A program made the position numbers and the translations under genes. This document shows positions 17,490 through 25,912 of a stretch of DNA of 64,000 nt, piece after piece (the first letter of the stretch is position 1; each line of letters opens with the position of its first letter). The notes beneath the pieces were generated by a model that ran no database searches, was not told the DNA's origin, and worked only from the letters and a program-made list of their open reading frames with translations. Origin of the DNA: Pontibacter sp. E15-1 (GTDB lineage Bacteria; Bacteroidota; Bacteroidia; Cytophagales; Hymenobacteraceae); contig NZ_JAKVIR010000028.1 in the NCBI RefSeq assembly GCF_022601975.1, positions 16,062-80,061 of the forward strand. The letters are read 5' to 3'.

Positions 17490-17529
17490 GCTTAAAATCA
17501 ACTTTCTACCAATCAAACAACAACGGCGT

Positions 17530-20505
17530 ATGAAAAAATATTTTTTACTGTTCTGTATGTGTTTGCTAACGATCGGAATGCTGTATGCACAGGGGGATCT
17601 CTCTGTGAGCGGAAGACTGACGGACGCGGACAGTGGCCAGCCTCTTATTGGAGCAGGGGTGGCAGTGAAGGGAACCACCCGCGGAACACAAACCGACGCA
17701 AATGGTAATTTTACAATTACCGCTCCAGCAAACGGCACGCTTGTCGTGAATTATATTGGCTACCAGCGCAAGGAAGTTCCCGTGAACGGGCAAACCAACC
17801 TCGACATCTCACTCGCTATTTCTTCTGAGCAATTGGCACAGGTGGTAGTGGTAGGGTATGGTGTACAGGAGAAGCGCGACGTGACGGGCTCAATTGCTTC
17901 TGTAGATGGGGAGGAGTTGAACAAGCAATCCTCGCAGAACCCGGTAAGCTCGCTGCAGGGTAAAGTGGCAGGTGTGCAGATTACGAACAATGGGCAGCCT
18001 GGTTCTTCACCAAGCGTGCGTATCCGTGGTACGGGATCTGTGTTCGGAACAGTGGAGCCACTCTATGTAGTAGACGGTACTTTTGTGGATGACCTGACAT
18101 TCCTCAACCCGAATGACATTGAGTCGATGGAAGTGTTGAAAGATGCCTCCAGTGCTTCTATCTATGGTCTGCGTGCTGCAAACGGTGTGATTTTGGTTAC
18201 AACCAAGCGAGGTAAGGCTGGTAAGCCACGCATTAACTACAACGGCTTTGTAGGAACTAAATCAGCAACCAATAAGCTGGAAATGGCTAATGCCAGCCAG
18301 TATGCCACGCTGCTGAACGAGAAACTGAACACAGACAGGTTTAACACAAATCAGCCATCTACCGACTGGTATGATGAGGTGTTGCAGACGGCTACGATTC
18401 ATAACCATCAGTTAAGCCTTTCGGGTGGTACCGAGAAAATCACTTACAGCTTTAGCGGCGGTTACTTGAACGAGGAAGGTATCGTTAAAGGTAATGACTA
18501 TGAGCGCATTACGGCTCGCCTGCAGACGGATGCGAACCTGACCGACAATATCAAAGTAGGCTACAACGCCATCTTTAGTGATTACGACTCGAAGGATGTG
18601 CCGGGTGGCGTGTTATACCAGGCCTTTGTGGCTCCGCCTATATTGCCGGTGTTTAAGGCGAACGGCAACTATGGAGACCCTGCTGATATTGGTGTGGGTA
18701 ATTTTGCAAACCCACGCGCCACCTTGGACCGCTTCAACCAGATATCCGGAGGTCAGCGCCTTGTTAGCAACGCCTTTGCAGAGGTGGACTTTCTGAAAAG
18801 CCTTAAATTCCGCTCCAGCCTTGGTCTGGAGTATGGCATCAACGAGTTTAGAAACTACCAGGCAAAAGATTCGCTTACAACTGTTCAGTTTGCTGATAGA
18901 AGCACTCTGACCAAAGGACGTTCGAAGAATACGCTATGGTTATGGGAAAACACGCTTACCTATGATAGAACGATTGGCGATCATCAGTTTACGTTGTTAG
19001 CCGGAACCTCAGCGCAGGAAAAGCGCAGCGAGTCATTTAGCGGATCAGCCAAAGACGTGCCTTTCGACTCTGAGGCGACCCTGTTCCTGGAACTAGGTGA
19101 CCCAACAACCTACAGCCTGACAAACCGCGCTTCCTTAGAAACGCTTAACTCATACTTCGGTAGAATTAACTACTCTTTCAGAGACCGCTACCTTTTAACG
19201 GCTACACTGCGCCGCGATGGCTCCTCTAAGTTCCCTTCAGACAGCCGCTGGGATAACTTCCCTTCTATAGGCTTGGGCTGGATCGTTTCAGACGAGTCTT
19301 TCATGCAAGGCATATCTGCCATTGACTACCTGAAGCTGCGTGCCAGCTGGGGTAAACTGGGCAATGCAGGGGTGCCTTCCAATATCACTGACGTTGTTGC
19401 CGACTATAACCCACGCTACACGGCAATATTCGGTATACCGCCTATGCCCTATGTTGGGGCCAGTATCGTAGCCGCTGTACCAGACGATCTGCTTTGGGAA
19501 GTGGTGAAGGAGCTGGACTTTGGCGCCGAGTTCGCTTTCCTGAACAATAGGCTGACACTTGAAGCCGACTGGTATCAGAAGAAAACGGAAGATGCCATTT
19601 TCCAGGCGCCTATCCTGGGTTCTCAGGGTACCTCAAGCCAGTTTATACTTGGCAACTTCGCTGACTTCAAAAATACGGGCCTAGAGCTGGTGGCTGGTTG
19701 GAAAGACGACCTGAACACCGAGATTAGCTACGGTGTGAGCGCTAACGTTTCCTTCAACAAAAATGAAGTGACGAATCTGGCCACAGGCCGAACCGACCTC
19801 CTGTCTGGCGGGTTGCCGGTAGGTGGTTACCTGACCACTGTGTCGCGTGTTGGGCAACCGATCGGCTCTTTCTATGGCTACGAGGTGGTGGGCATCTTCC
19901 AGAATGAGCAGGAAGTAGCCAACTCGGCCCAGATGAACGCCACGCCAGGCAGCTTCCGGTATCGCGATGTGAACGAAGACGGTGTTATTGACACGAAAGA
20001 CCGGGTATTGCTGGGCAACCCGAACCCAGGGGTATACTACGGCATCAATATGAACATGAATTACAAGAACTTCGACTTGCTGCTCGACCTGCAGGGCGTA
20101 GGGGATGTAGATGTGTATAATGCCAACAAAGGCGTTCGTTACGGCAACGAAAACTACACCAAAGAGTTCTTCGACAACCGCTGGAACGGGGCAGGCACAT
20201 CAAACTCATACCCATCGGCAAATTTGTCTGGCTCAAACCTGGACCCCAACAGCTGGTATGTAGAAGACGGAAGCTACTTCCGTATCCGAAACATCCAGGT
20301 GGGGTATACCCTGACTAGCTCATTTGTGAGCAGCCTAAAAATGCAGAGCGTGCGCTTTTACGCCAACGCCCAGAACCCGGTTACCTGGTTCAATTACAAT
20401 GGCTTTACCCCAGAGGTGGGCGGTGGGCCAACCAACGCAGGCATCGACCTGAACGTGTACCCTCTGTCGGCTACTTATAACTTTGGTGTGAACGTGAATT
20501 TCTAA
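17530..20505 (+). CDS. susC: SusC/RagA-family TonB-dependent outer-membrane transporter
   Basis: 991 residues. Signal peptide (1-20), CarboxypepD_reg-like domain (about 25-110), plug domain (about 115-230 with Val-Val-Val-Gly-Tyr-Gly and Val-Arg-Ile-Arg-Gly-Thr-Gly), then a 22-strand barrel ending in Asn-Val-Asn-Phe. It imports oligosaccharides across the outer membrane with TonB energy, forming a complex with the SusD lipoprotein encoded 18 bases downstream. Genes for glucan hydrolases follow, so the ligand is probably a glucan oligosaccharide. Base composition of this gene is somewhat lower in GC than its neighbours. Confidence 0.96.
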   Translation: MKKYFLLFCMCLLTIGMLYAQGDLSVSGRLTDADSGQPLIGAGVAVKGTTRGTQTDANGNFTITAPANGTLVVNYIGYQRKEVPVNGQTNLDISLAISSEQLAQVVVVGYGVQEKRDVTGSIASVDGEELNKQSSQNPVSSLQGKVAGVQITNNGQPGSSPSVRIRGTGSVFGTVEPLYVVDGTFVDDLTFLNPNDIESMEVLKDASSASIYGLRAANGVILVTTKRGKAGKPRINYNGFVGTKSATNKLEMANASQYATLLNEKLNTDRFNTNQPSTDWYDEVLQTATIHNHQLSLSGGTEKITYSFSGGYLNEEGIVKGNDYERITARLQTDANLTDNIKVGYNAIFSDYDSKDVPGGVLYQAFVAPPILPVFKANGNYGDPADIGVGNFANPRATLDRFNQISGGQRLVSNAFAEVDFLKSLKFRSSLGLEYGINEFRNYQAKDSLTTVQFADRSTLTKGRSKNTLWLWENTLTYDRTIGDHQFTLLAGTSAQEKRSESFSGSAKDVPFDSEATLFLELGDPTTYSLTNRASLETLNSYFGRINYSFRDRYLLTATLRRDGSSKFPSDSRWDNFPSIGLGWIVSDESFMQGISAIDYLKLRASWGKLGNAGVPSNITDVVADYNPRYTAIFGIPPMPYVGASIVAAVPDDLLWEVVKELDFGAEFAFLNNRLTLEADWYQKKTEDAIFQAPILGSQGTSSQFILGNFADFKNTGLELVAGWKDDLNTEISYGVSANVSFNKNEVTNLATGRTDLLSGGLPVGGYLTTVSRVGQPIGSFYGYEVVGIFQNEQEVANSAQMNATPGSFRYRDVNEDGVIDTKDRVLLGNPNPGVYYGINMNMNYKNFDLLLDLQGVGDVDVYNANKGVRYGNENYTKEFFDNRWNGAGTSNSYPSANLSGSNLDPNSWYVEDGSYFRIRNIQVGYTLTSSFVSSLKMQSVRFYANAQNPVTWFNYNGFTPEVGGGPTNAGIDLNVYPLSATYNFGVNVNF

Positions 20506-20523
20506 TCTAGAAAGAGAAAGACC

Positions 20524-21987
20524 ATGAATACGATCCTATATAAATCGAAAAGAAAAATTACCATGCTTGGGTGCGTGCTGGCTCTGGGTGGGCTTTACTC
20601 CTGCAAAGAAGACTTTCTGGATGTTGACCCGCAAGGGCAACCCCGTGGGGAGGACTTCTTTGTGACGCAGGAACACGCCCTACAGTCGGTAAACGCCATC
20701 TACGGTAACCTGCGTGAGTGGAAACTTGCTGCATTTGCCAACCTGGCCGTAACCAACATCGCCTCTGATAATGCCGATAAGGGCAGTGATCCGGGGGATG
20801 CCACGTTCATGAACGACTTCGACAACTTTACCTTCACCCCAACGCAGTTTATCCTGAACGACTACTGGACGGGGCAGTACCAGGGCATCAACCTGACCAA
20901 CCAGGCCCTGGACAACATCCCGAACATCAGTATGGACCAGACGCTGCAACAGCGTTTGCTGGCTGAGGCAAAGTTCCTGAGAGCTCACCATTACTTTAAT
21001 CTGGTGCGTGCCTTTGGCGATGTGCCGTTGTTGACACGCGTGCCGCAGACTCCGGAGGAGATCAACCCGGTGCGCGCGCCAAAAGAGGAAGTATACCAGC
21101 AGATTATTAAGGATTTGCAGGAGGCAGCAACTGTGCTGCCGGCAAATTACGATGCCGTGAACGTGGGCCGTGCCACCAAAGGCGCGGCACTTACCCTGCT
21201 TGCCAAAGTGAACCTGTACCAGAAAAACTGGCAGCAGGTGCTGGACCTGACCAACCAAGTGATGGGCATGGGCTATTCGCTGACACCAAACTACAACGAC
21301 ATCTTCCGCATTTCGGGGGAGAACAACAGCGAGTCTATCTTTGAGGTGCAGGCCCTGACGCTGCCCGGCAACTGCGGCGCATCGAACATCCAGTGGGCGG
21401 AGGTGCAAGGCGTGCGCGGCCAGTTTGGCTGGGGCTTTGCCATCCCTTCGGAGAATCTGGTGAACGCCTTCGAAGAAGGGGATGTACGTATGGACGCCAC
21501 GATTCTTTTCAGGGGTGAAACCACACCGGAAGGCGACAAGATCAAAGACGATGTCCCGAACCCGTACTACAACCAGAAAGCTTACGTGCCGAGCTTTGTA
21601 ACCCGCGACTGCGGCTACGGGAAGGACCAAAACATGCGAATCCTGCGCTACGCCGAGGTGTTGCTGATGCACGCCGAGGCGGCTAACGAGCTGGGTATGA
21701 CCTCAGAGGCGCTGAGCTCCTTGAACATGGTGCGTGTGCGTGCCAAGCTCGACCCGATTGAGACAGCCACGCAGCAGGAGTTGCGCAACATCATCTGGCA
21801 GGAGCGCCGCGTAGAGCTGGCCCTGGAGGGCGACCGCTTCTATGACCTGGTGCGCCAGGGAAGAGCCGCGGAAGTGCTGCAGGCCGCAGGCAAGCAGTTC
21901 ACCGCCGGTAAAAACGAGTTGTACGCCATTCCACAACGGCAGATTGACCTGAGCGGCGGAACGCTGACCCAAAACCCCGGCTATTAA
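20524..21987 (+). CDS. susD: SusD/RagB-family nutrient-binding lipoprotein
   Basis: 487 residues with a lipoprotein signal (lipobox Leu-Tyr-Ser-Cys, about residue 27) and the SusD start Phe-Leu-Asp-Val-Asp-Pro. Tetratricopeptide-like helices and a C-terminal RagB domain with Glu-Arg-Arg-Val-Glu-Leu-Ala-Leu-Glu-Gly-Asp-Arg-Phe complete the family. It forms the surface lid over SusC and binds the glycan. It is coupled to susC by 18 bases and followed by a partial terminator at 22004-22042. Confidence 0.96.
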   Translation: MNTILYKSKRKITMLGCVLALGGLYSCKEDFLDVDPQGQPRGEDFFVTQEHALQSVNAIYGNLREWKLAAFANLAVTNIASDNADKGSDPGDATFMNDFDNFTFTPTQFILNDYWTGQYQGINLTNQALDNIPNISMDQTLQQRLLAEAKFLRAHHYFNLVRAFGDVPLLTRVPQTPEEINPVRAPKEEVYQQIIKDLQEAATVLPANYDAVNVGRATKGAALTLLAKVNLYQKNWQQVLDLTNQVMGMGYSLTPNYNDIFRISGENNSESIFEVQALTLPGNCGASNIQWAEVQGVRGQFGWGFAIPSENLVNAFEEGDVRMDATILFRGETTPEGDKIKDDVPNPYYNQKAYVPSFVTRDCGYGKDQNMRILRYAEVLLMHAEAANELGMTSEALSSLNMVRVRAKLDPIETATQQELRNIIWQERRVELALEGDRFYDLVRQGRAAEVLQAAGKQFTAGKNELYAIPQRQIDLSGGTLTQNPGY

Positions 21988-22003
21988 TCGGGTAGTATAG
22001 TGC

Positions 22004-22042
22004 GGATGGGGCCATATTGGGGTATGGCTCCATCCTTTTTTT
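22004..22042 (+). terminator. Terminator-like hairpin between susD and the first glucanase gene
   Basis: GGATG-GGCCATA pairs with TATGGC-CATCC and is followed by seven T residues. It lies immediately before the next gene and could set the usual excess of susCD over enzyme transcripts. Confidence 0.7.
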
Positions 22043-22062
22043 AATGAATGATCTTCTTCAGC

Positions 22063-23694
22063 ATGATCCAAAAACAACTTTTGTTTTATTGTCTGCTCCT
22101 GATGTGCGCTTTGCTGTCCTGCTCCGGCGATCCAGACAAGGCACCAGTACCAGACCCGACCACCGATCCCGACACACCGCTTACACCTACCACCACCGAA
22201 GATCGGGCCCTGCTCGACAAGGTACAGGAAACAACTTTTCGCTATTTCTGGGATTATGCCCACCCTGCCAGCGGCATGGCCCGCGAGCGCACCGGCTCCG
22301 GTGACCTCGTGACCTCCGGGGGCACAGGCTTTGGCGTGCAGGCCATCATCGTGGGGGCGCAGCGCGGCTGGATTACCCGGGCGCAGGCCACCGAACGACT
22401 TACCAAACTAACCGATTTCCTGGCAACTGCCGACCGCTTCCATGGGGTATGGCCGCACTGGCTGAACGGCAGCACTGGCGCAGTCATCCCCTTCAGCCCC
22501 AAAGACAACGGGGGCGACCTGATCGAGACTTCCTTCCTGATGAACGGCCTGCTGACGGCCCGCGCCTATTTCGACGGAGCCGGGCAAGAGGCTGCGCTGC
22601 GAACCAAAATCACGCAGCTCTGGGAAACCGTGGAGTGGGACTGGTATGCCTCGCGGGGCAACGGCCTGCTGTACTGGCATTGGAGTCCGAACCATGCCTG
22701 GGAGATGAACATGCCGATCCGGGGATGGAACGAGGGCCTGATCGCCTACGTGCTGGCGCTTGCCTCGCCCACCCACGCCATCTCCCCGGAGGTATACCAA
22801 AACACGTGGGTCAATGCCAGCTTCGGGCAGCCCCAGGACTTTGCGGGCTATACCCTGAAAATGGGCCCCAGCTACGGCGGACCGCTGTTCTTTGCGCACT
22901 ATTCCTTCCTGAGCCTGGACCCGCGCCAGATGCAGGATACCTATACGAACTACTGGCAACAGAACCAGCACCATACCATGGTGAACCGAAGCTACAGCCT
23001 CAAGTTCGCGCCACAGGGGTATGGCTACGCCGAAAACTTTTGGGGCCTCACCGCCTCCGACGACCCGGACGGGTATGCCGCGCACTCGCCCACCAACGAC
23101 AACGGCACCGTGGCCCCGACGGCCGCGCTCGGCTCGTTCCCCTATACCCCTTATTACAGCATGCAGGCACTGCGCAATTTCTACAAAGGTTTCGGCGGCA
23201 GGCTGATCGGGGAGTATGGACTGAAAGACGCTCATAACAAAACCCGCAACTGGACGGCCTCCGACCACCTGGCCATCGACCAGGGGCCGATCGTGGCGAT
23301 GATTGAGAATTACCGGAGCGGCCTGCTGTGGGGCCTGTTCACGGACCTGCCCGAGATCCAGAACGGCCTGGCGAAAGCCGGCATACGCAAGCCAACCTAC
23401 GAAACCGGTTTCCCGCTGGAGGTGCCCGATGTATTCACCAATCAGGTAGACCTGCTGAAACACCCGGACCGGGAGAACTACTTTGTCGGGGTGGCCACGA
23501 AGGAGGCGGGCGTTTATACCCTCAAGCTGCTGAAAGAGGACGGTACAGAGGTAAAAACGATCTGGAACGCAGCCAGCAAAGCCGCCAACGGCCTGGAGCA
23601 GGTAGCGCTGGGCGCGGAACTGGTGGCCGGCAAGTACAAGCTGCTGCTCAGTTCTTCCGCTACATCCAAAGAAGTAACCCTGTTTCTGCATTAA
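22063..23694 (+). CDS. Glycoamylase-like (PF10091 / GH144-type) lipoprotein with C-terminal extension
   Basis: 543 residues from ATG 22063 (ATG 22048 also possible), with a lipoprotein signal (Leu-Leu-Ser-Cys). The (alpha/alpha)6 glycoamylase-like domain spans about residues 50-445, with Asp-Asn-Gly-Gly-Asp-Leu and Trp-His-Trp-Ser-Pro-Asn motifs shared with the next gene. A C-terminal beta-rich extension of about 90 residues follows, absent from the paralogue. PF10091 includes GH144 endo-beta-1,2-glucanases. Placed after susCD, it is probably a surface or periplasmic enzyme cutting the polymer into oligosaccharides. The exact linkage specificity is inferred. Confidence 0.85.
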   Translation: MIQKQLLFYCLLLMCALLSCSGDPDKAPVPDPTTDPDTPLTPTTTEDRALLDKVQETTFRYFWDYAHPASGMARERTGSGDLVTSGGTGFGVQAIIVGAQRGWITRAQATERLTKLTDFLATADRFHGVWPHWLNGSTGAVIPFSPKDNGGDLIETSFLMNGLLTARAYFDGAGQEAALRTKITQLWETVEWDWYASRGNGLLYWHWSPNHAWEMNMPIRGWNEGLIAYVLALASPTHAISPEVYQNTWVNASFGQPQDFAGYTLKMGPSYGGPLFFAHYSFLSLDPRQMQDTYTNYWQQNQHHTMVNRSYSLKFAPQGYGYAENFWGLTASDDPDGYAAHSPTNDNGTVAPTAALGSFPYTPYYSMQALRNFYKGFGGRLIGEYGLKDAHNKTRNWTASDHLAIDQGPIVAMIENYRSGLLWGLFTDLPEIQNGLAKAGIRKPTYETGFPLEVPDVFTNQVDLLKHPDRENYFVGVATKEAGVYTLKLLKEDGTEVKTIWNAASKAANGLEQVALGAELVAGKYKLLLSSSATSKEVTLFLH

Positions 23695-23724
23695 CCCAAA
23701 CGAAAAAGACGACACGAACTGATT

Positions 23725-25089
23725 ATGAGAAAACAACTACTCGCCATACCCTTACTCGCTGCGCAGCTTTTTTACGGTTGCCAGGGTGCCAAAGTAAACA
23801 CTGCCACCGAGCCCACCGCCACCACCTCTGAATCCCTTTCCGACGACGAGCTGCTCACCAAAGTGCAGGAACGCACCTTTCAGTATTTCTGGGAGGGGGC
23901 CGAACCGACTTCCGGGCTGGCCCGCGAGCGCATCCACATGGACAATGTATACCCCTCCAACGACCGCAACGTGGTGACGACGGGTGCCACGGGCTTTGGC
24001 CTGATGGCGATACTGGTAGGTATCGAGCGCGGCTTCATCACCCGCGACGAGGGCGTGCGGCACCTGCAGAAGATGGTGAATTACCTGGATACGGCCGACC
24101 GCTTCCACGGGGCCTGGCCACACTGGATTGAGGGCGAGACAGGCAAGGTGAAGCCATTCGGCAAGAAAGACAACGGCGGCGATCTGGTGGAGACCGCCTT
24201 TCTGGTGCAGGGCCTGCTAACAGTGCGTCAGTACCTGCAGGACGGCACCCCACAGGAGCAGGCGCTGGCTGGCAAAATCGACAAGCTCTGGAAAGAGGTA
24301 GACTGGAACTGGTACCGCAAGGGCGGCGAGAACGTGCTGTACTGGCACTGGAGCCCGGAGTATGCCTGGGAGATGAACTTCCCGGTGAGCGGCTACAACG
24401 AGTGCCTCGTGATGTATGTGCTGGCCGCCTCGTCGCCCACGCACGGGGTGCCGGCGGAGGTATACCACGAGGGCTGGGCACAGAATGGGGCCATCAAATC
24501 GGATGCGCGCATGTATGGCCGCGATGTGGTGCTGAACCACAACGGACATCAGGGCAGCGTCGGGCCGATGTTCTGGGCGCACTACTCATACCTGGGCCTA
24601 GACCCGCGCGGCCTCAAAGACAGGTATGCCGACTACTGGAAGCTCAACCAGAACCATACCCTGATCCAGCGCGACTACTGCGTGGACAACCCGAAAAACT
24701 TTAAAGGCTACGGAGAGGATGCCTGGGGCCTGACTTCCAGCTACTCACCTGCAGGCTATGCCGGACACAGCCCAAAACACGACCTGGGTGTGATCTCGCC
24801 CACGGCAGCCTTGTCATCCTACCCGTACGCCCCAAAAGAATCCATGACAGTGATCCGCCACCTCTACGAGGACCTGGGCGACAAGGTATGGGGCACGTAT
24901 GGCTTTTACGATGCCTTCTCCGAGGAAAAAGACTGGTACACGCCCCGCTACCTGGGCATCGACCAGGGGCCGATCGTGGTGATGCTGGAGAACGGACGCA
25001 GTGGTTTGCTCTGGGACCTGTTCATGAGCGCCCCAGAAGTGCAGCAGGGCCTAAAAAAGCTGGGGTTTGAGAGCCCGAAAATTAAGTAA
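23725..25089 (+). CDS. Glycoamylase-like (PF10091 / GH144-type) lipoprotein, second copy
   Basis: 454 residues, lipobox Phe-Tyr-Gly-Cys (about residue 15), then the same catalytic domain as the preceding gene (about residues 40-450), including Asp-Asn-Gly-Gly-Asp-Leu-Val-Glu and Trp-His-Trp-Ser-Pro-Glu-Tyr-Ala-Trp-Glu-Met. It ends where the catalytic domain ends. The two genes are tandem paralogues, 30 bases apart; one may be endo-acting and the other act on the released oligosaccharides. GH144 assignment is by family resemblance. Confidence 0.85.
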   Translation: MRKQLLAIPLLAAQLFYGCQGAKVNTATEPTATTSESLSDDELLTKVQERTFQYFWEGAEPTSGLARERIHMDNVYPSNDRNVVTTGATGFGLMAILVGIERGFITRDEGVRHLQKMVNYLDTADRFHGAWPHWIEGETGKVKPFGKKDNGGDLVETAFLVQGLLTVRQYLQDGTPQEQALAGKIDKLWKEVDWNWYRKGGENVLYWHWSPEYAWEMNFPVSGYNECLVMYVLAASSPTHGVPAEVYHEGWAQNGAIKSDARMYGRDVVLNHNGHQGSVGPMFWAHYSYLGLDPRGLKDRYADYWKLNQNHTLIQRDYCVDNPKNFKGYGEDAWGLTSSYSPAGYAGHSPKHDLGVISPTAALSSYPYAPKESMTVIRHLYEDLGDKVWGTYGFYDAFSEEKDWYTPRYLGIDQGPIVVMLENGRSGLLWDLFMSAPEVQQGLKKLGFESPKIK

Positions 25090-25207
25090 GCAGCCCGGCC
25101 TGGGCAATCCGGAAGCGAATAAAAGGAAACAGTGGAGTATGCCATACTTAACGCAAAAAGGTTATATTAGGCAGAACGCTTCTCTCACCATACTAAAAAA
25201 CGAAACG

Positions 25208-25891
25208 ATGAATCGAACGAAACCACTGTTTACAAGCTGGATCACTTTACTGTTGATCGGGTGGCTGGTGCTGCCAGCGGCGCAGGCGCAGGAGAACACA
25301 CCGCCTTTCTGGGACGAGATCCAGGCCTTTAAGCAGCAGGACAGCCGGCAGATGCCCCCAAAAAACGCCGTGCTGTTTGTAGGCAGCTCGTCGCTGCGGA
25401 TGTGGAAGGACATGCAGGAAATGCTGCCCGGTTATACCGTCATTAACCGCGGCTTTGGGGGCTCTAACCTCCTGGACCTGAACCGCTACCTGCCCGACAT
25501 CGTGTACCCATACCAGCCGAAGCAGATCGTGATTTACTCCGGCGAGAACGACATTGCCTCCGACACGGTGCAGGCCCCGGAGGTGCTGGCCCGATTCAAG
25601 GACGTGTTTCAGCGCATCCGGCAGGAGATGCCGGGAGTACCGGTGGTGTTTATCTCCATCAAGCCGAGCCCCTCGCGGTGGCACTACAAGCCGATCATCG
25701 TGGAGGCAAACCAGCAGATCCGCAAGTACCTGAAATCGCAGCCCAAAACGCAGTATGTGGATGTATACCGCCCCATGCTGAACGCCGGAAAAAGACCAAA
25801 GCCCGAGATTTTTATCCAGGATAGCCTGCACATGAACAACAAGGGGTATGAAATCTGGGCCAAAACCCTCACCCCGTATTTACTGAAGTAA
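25208..25891 (+). CDS. Exported SGNH/GDSL-type hydrolase
   Basis: 228 residues from ATG 25208, chosen because it starts a clear signal peptide (Met-Asn-Arg-Thr-Lys, hydrophobic core, Ala-Gln-Ala cleavage). SGNH blocks are visible: the catalytic Ser in Phe-Val-Gly-Ser-Ser-Ser (block I, about residue 57), Gly in Asn-Arg-Gly-Phe-Gly-Gly (block II), Asn in Gly-Glu-Asn-Asp (block III) and Asp-x-x-His in Asp-Ser-Leu-His-Met-Asn near the C-terminus. Such enzymes deacylate carbohydrates or lipids; here an esterase acting on acyl or succinyl groups of the glycan is plausible. It sits between two glycoside hydrolase genes in one operon. Confidence 0.85.
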   Translation: MNRTKPLFTSWITLLLIGWLVLPAAQAQENTPPFWDEIQAFKQQDSRQMPPKNAVLFVGSSSLRMWKDMQEMLPGYTVINRGFGGSNLLDLNRYLPDIVYPYQPKQIVIYSGENDIASDTVQAPEVLARFKDVFQRIRQEMPGVPVVFISIKPSPSRWHYKPIIVEANQQIRKYLKSQPKTQYVDVYRPMLNAGKRPKPEIFIQDSLHMNNKGYEIWAKTLTPYLLK

Positions 25892-25912
25892 AGAACTGAC
25901 AACCTCAATAAC

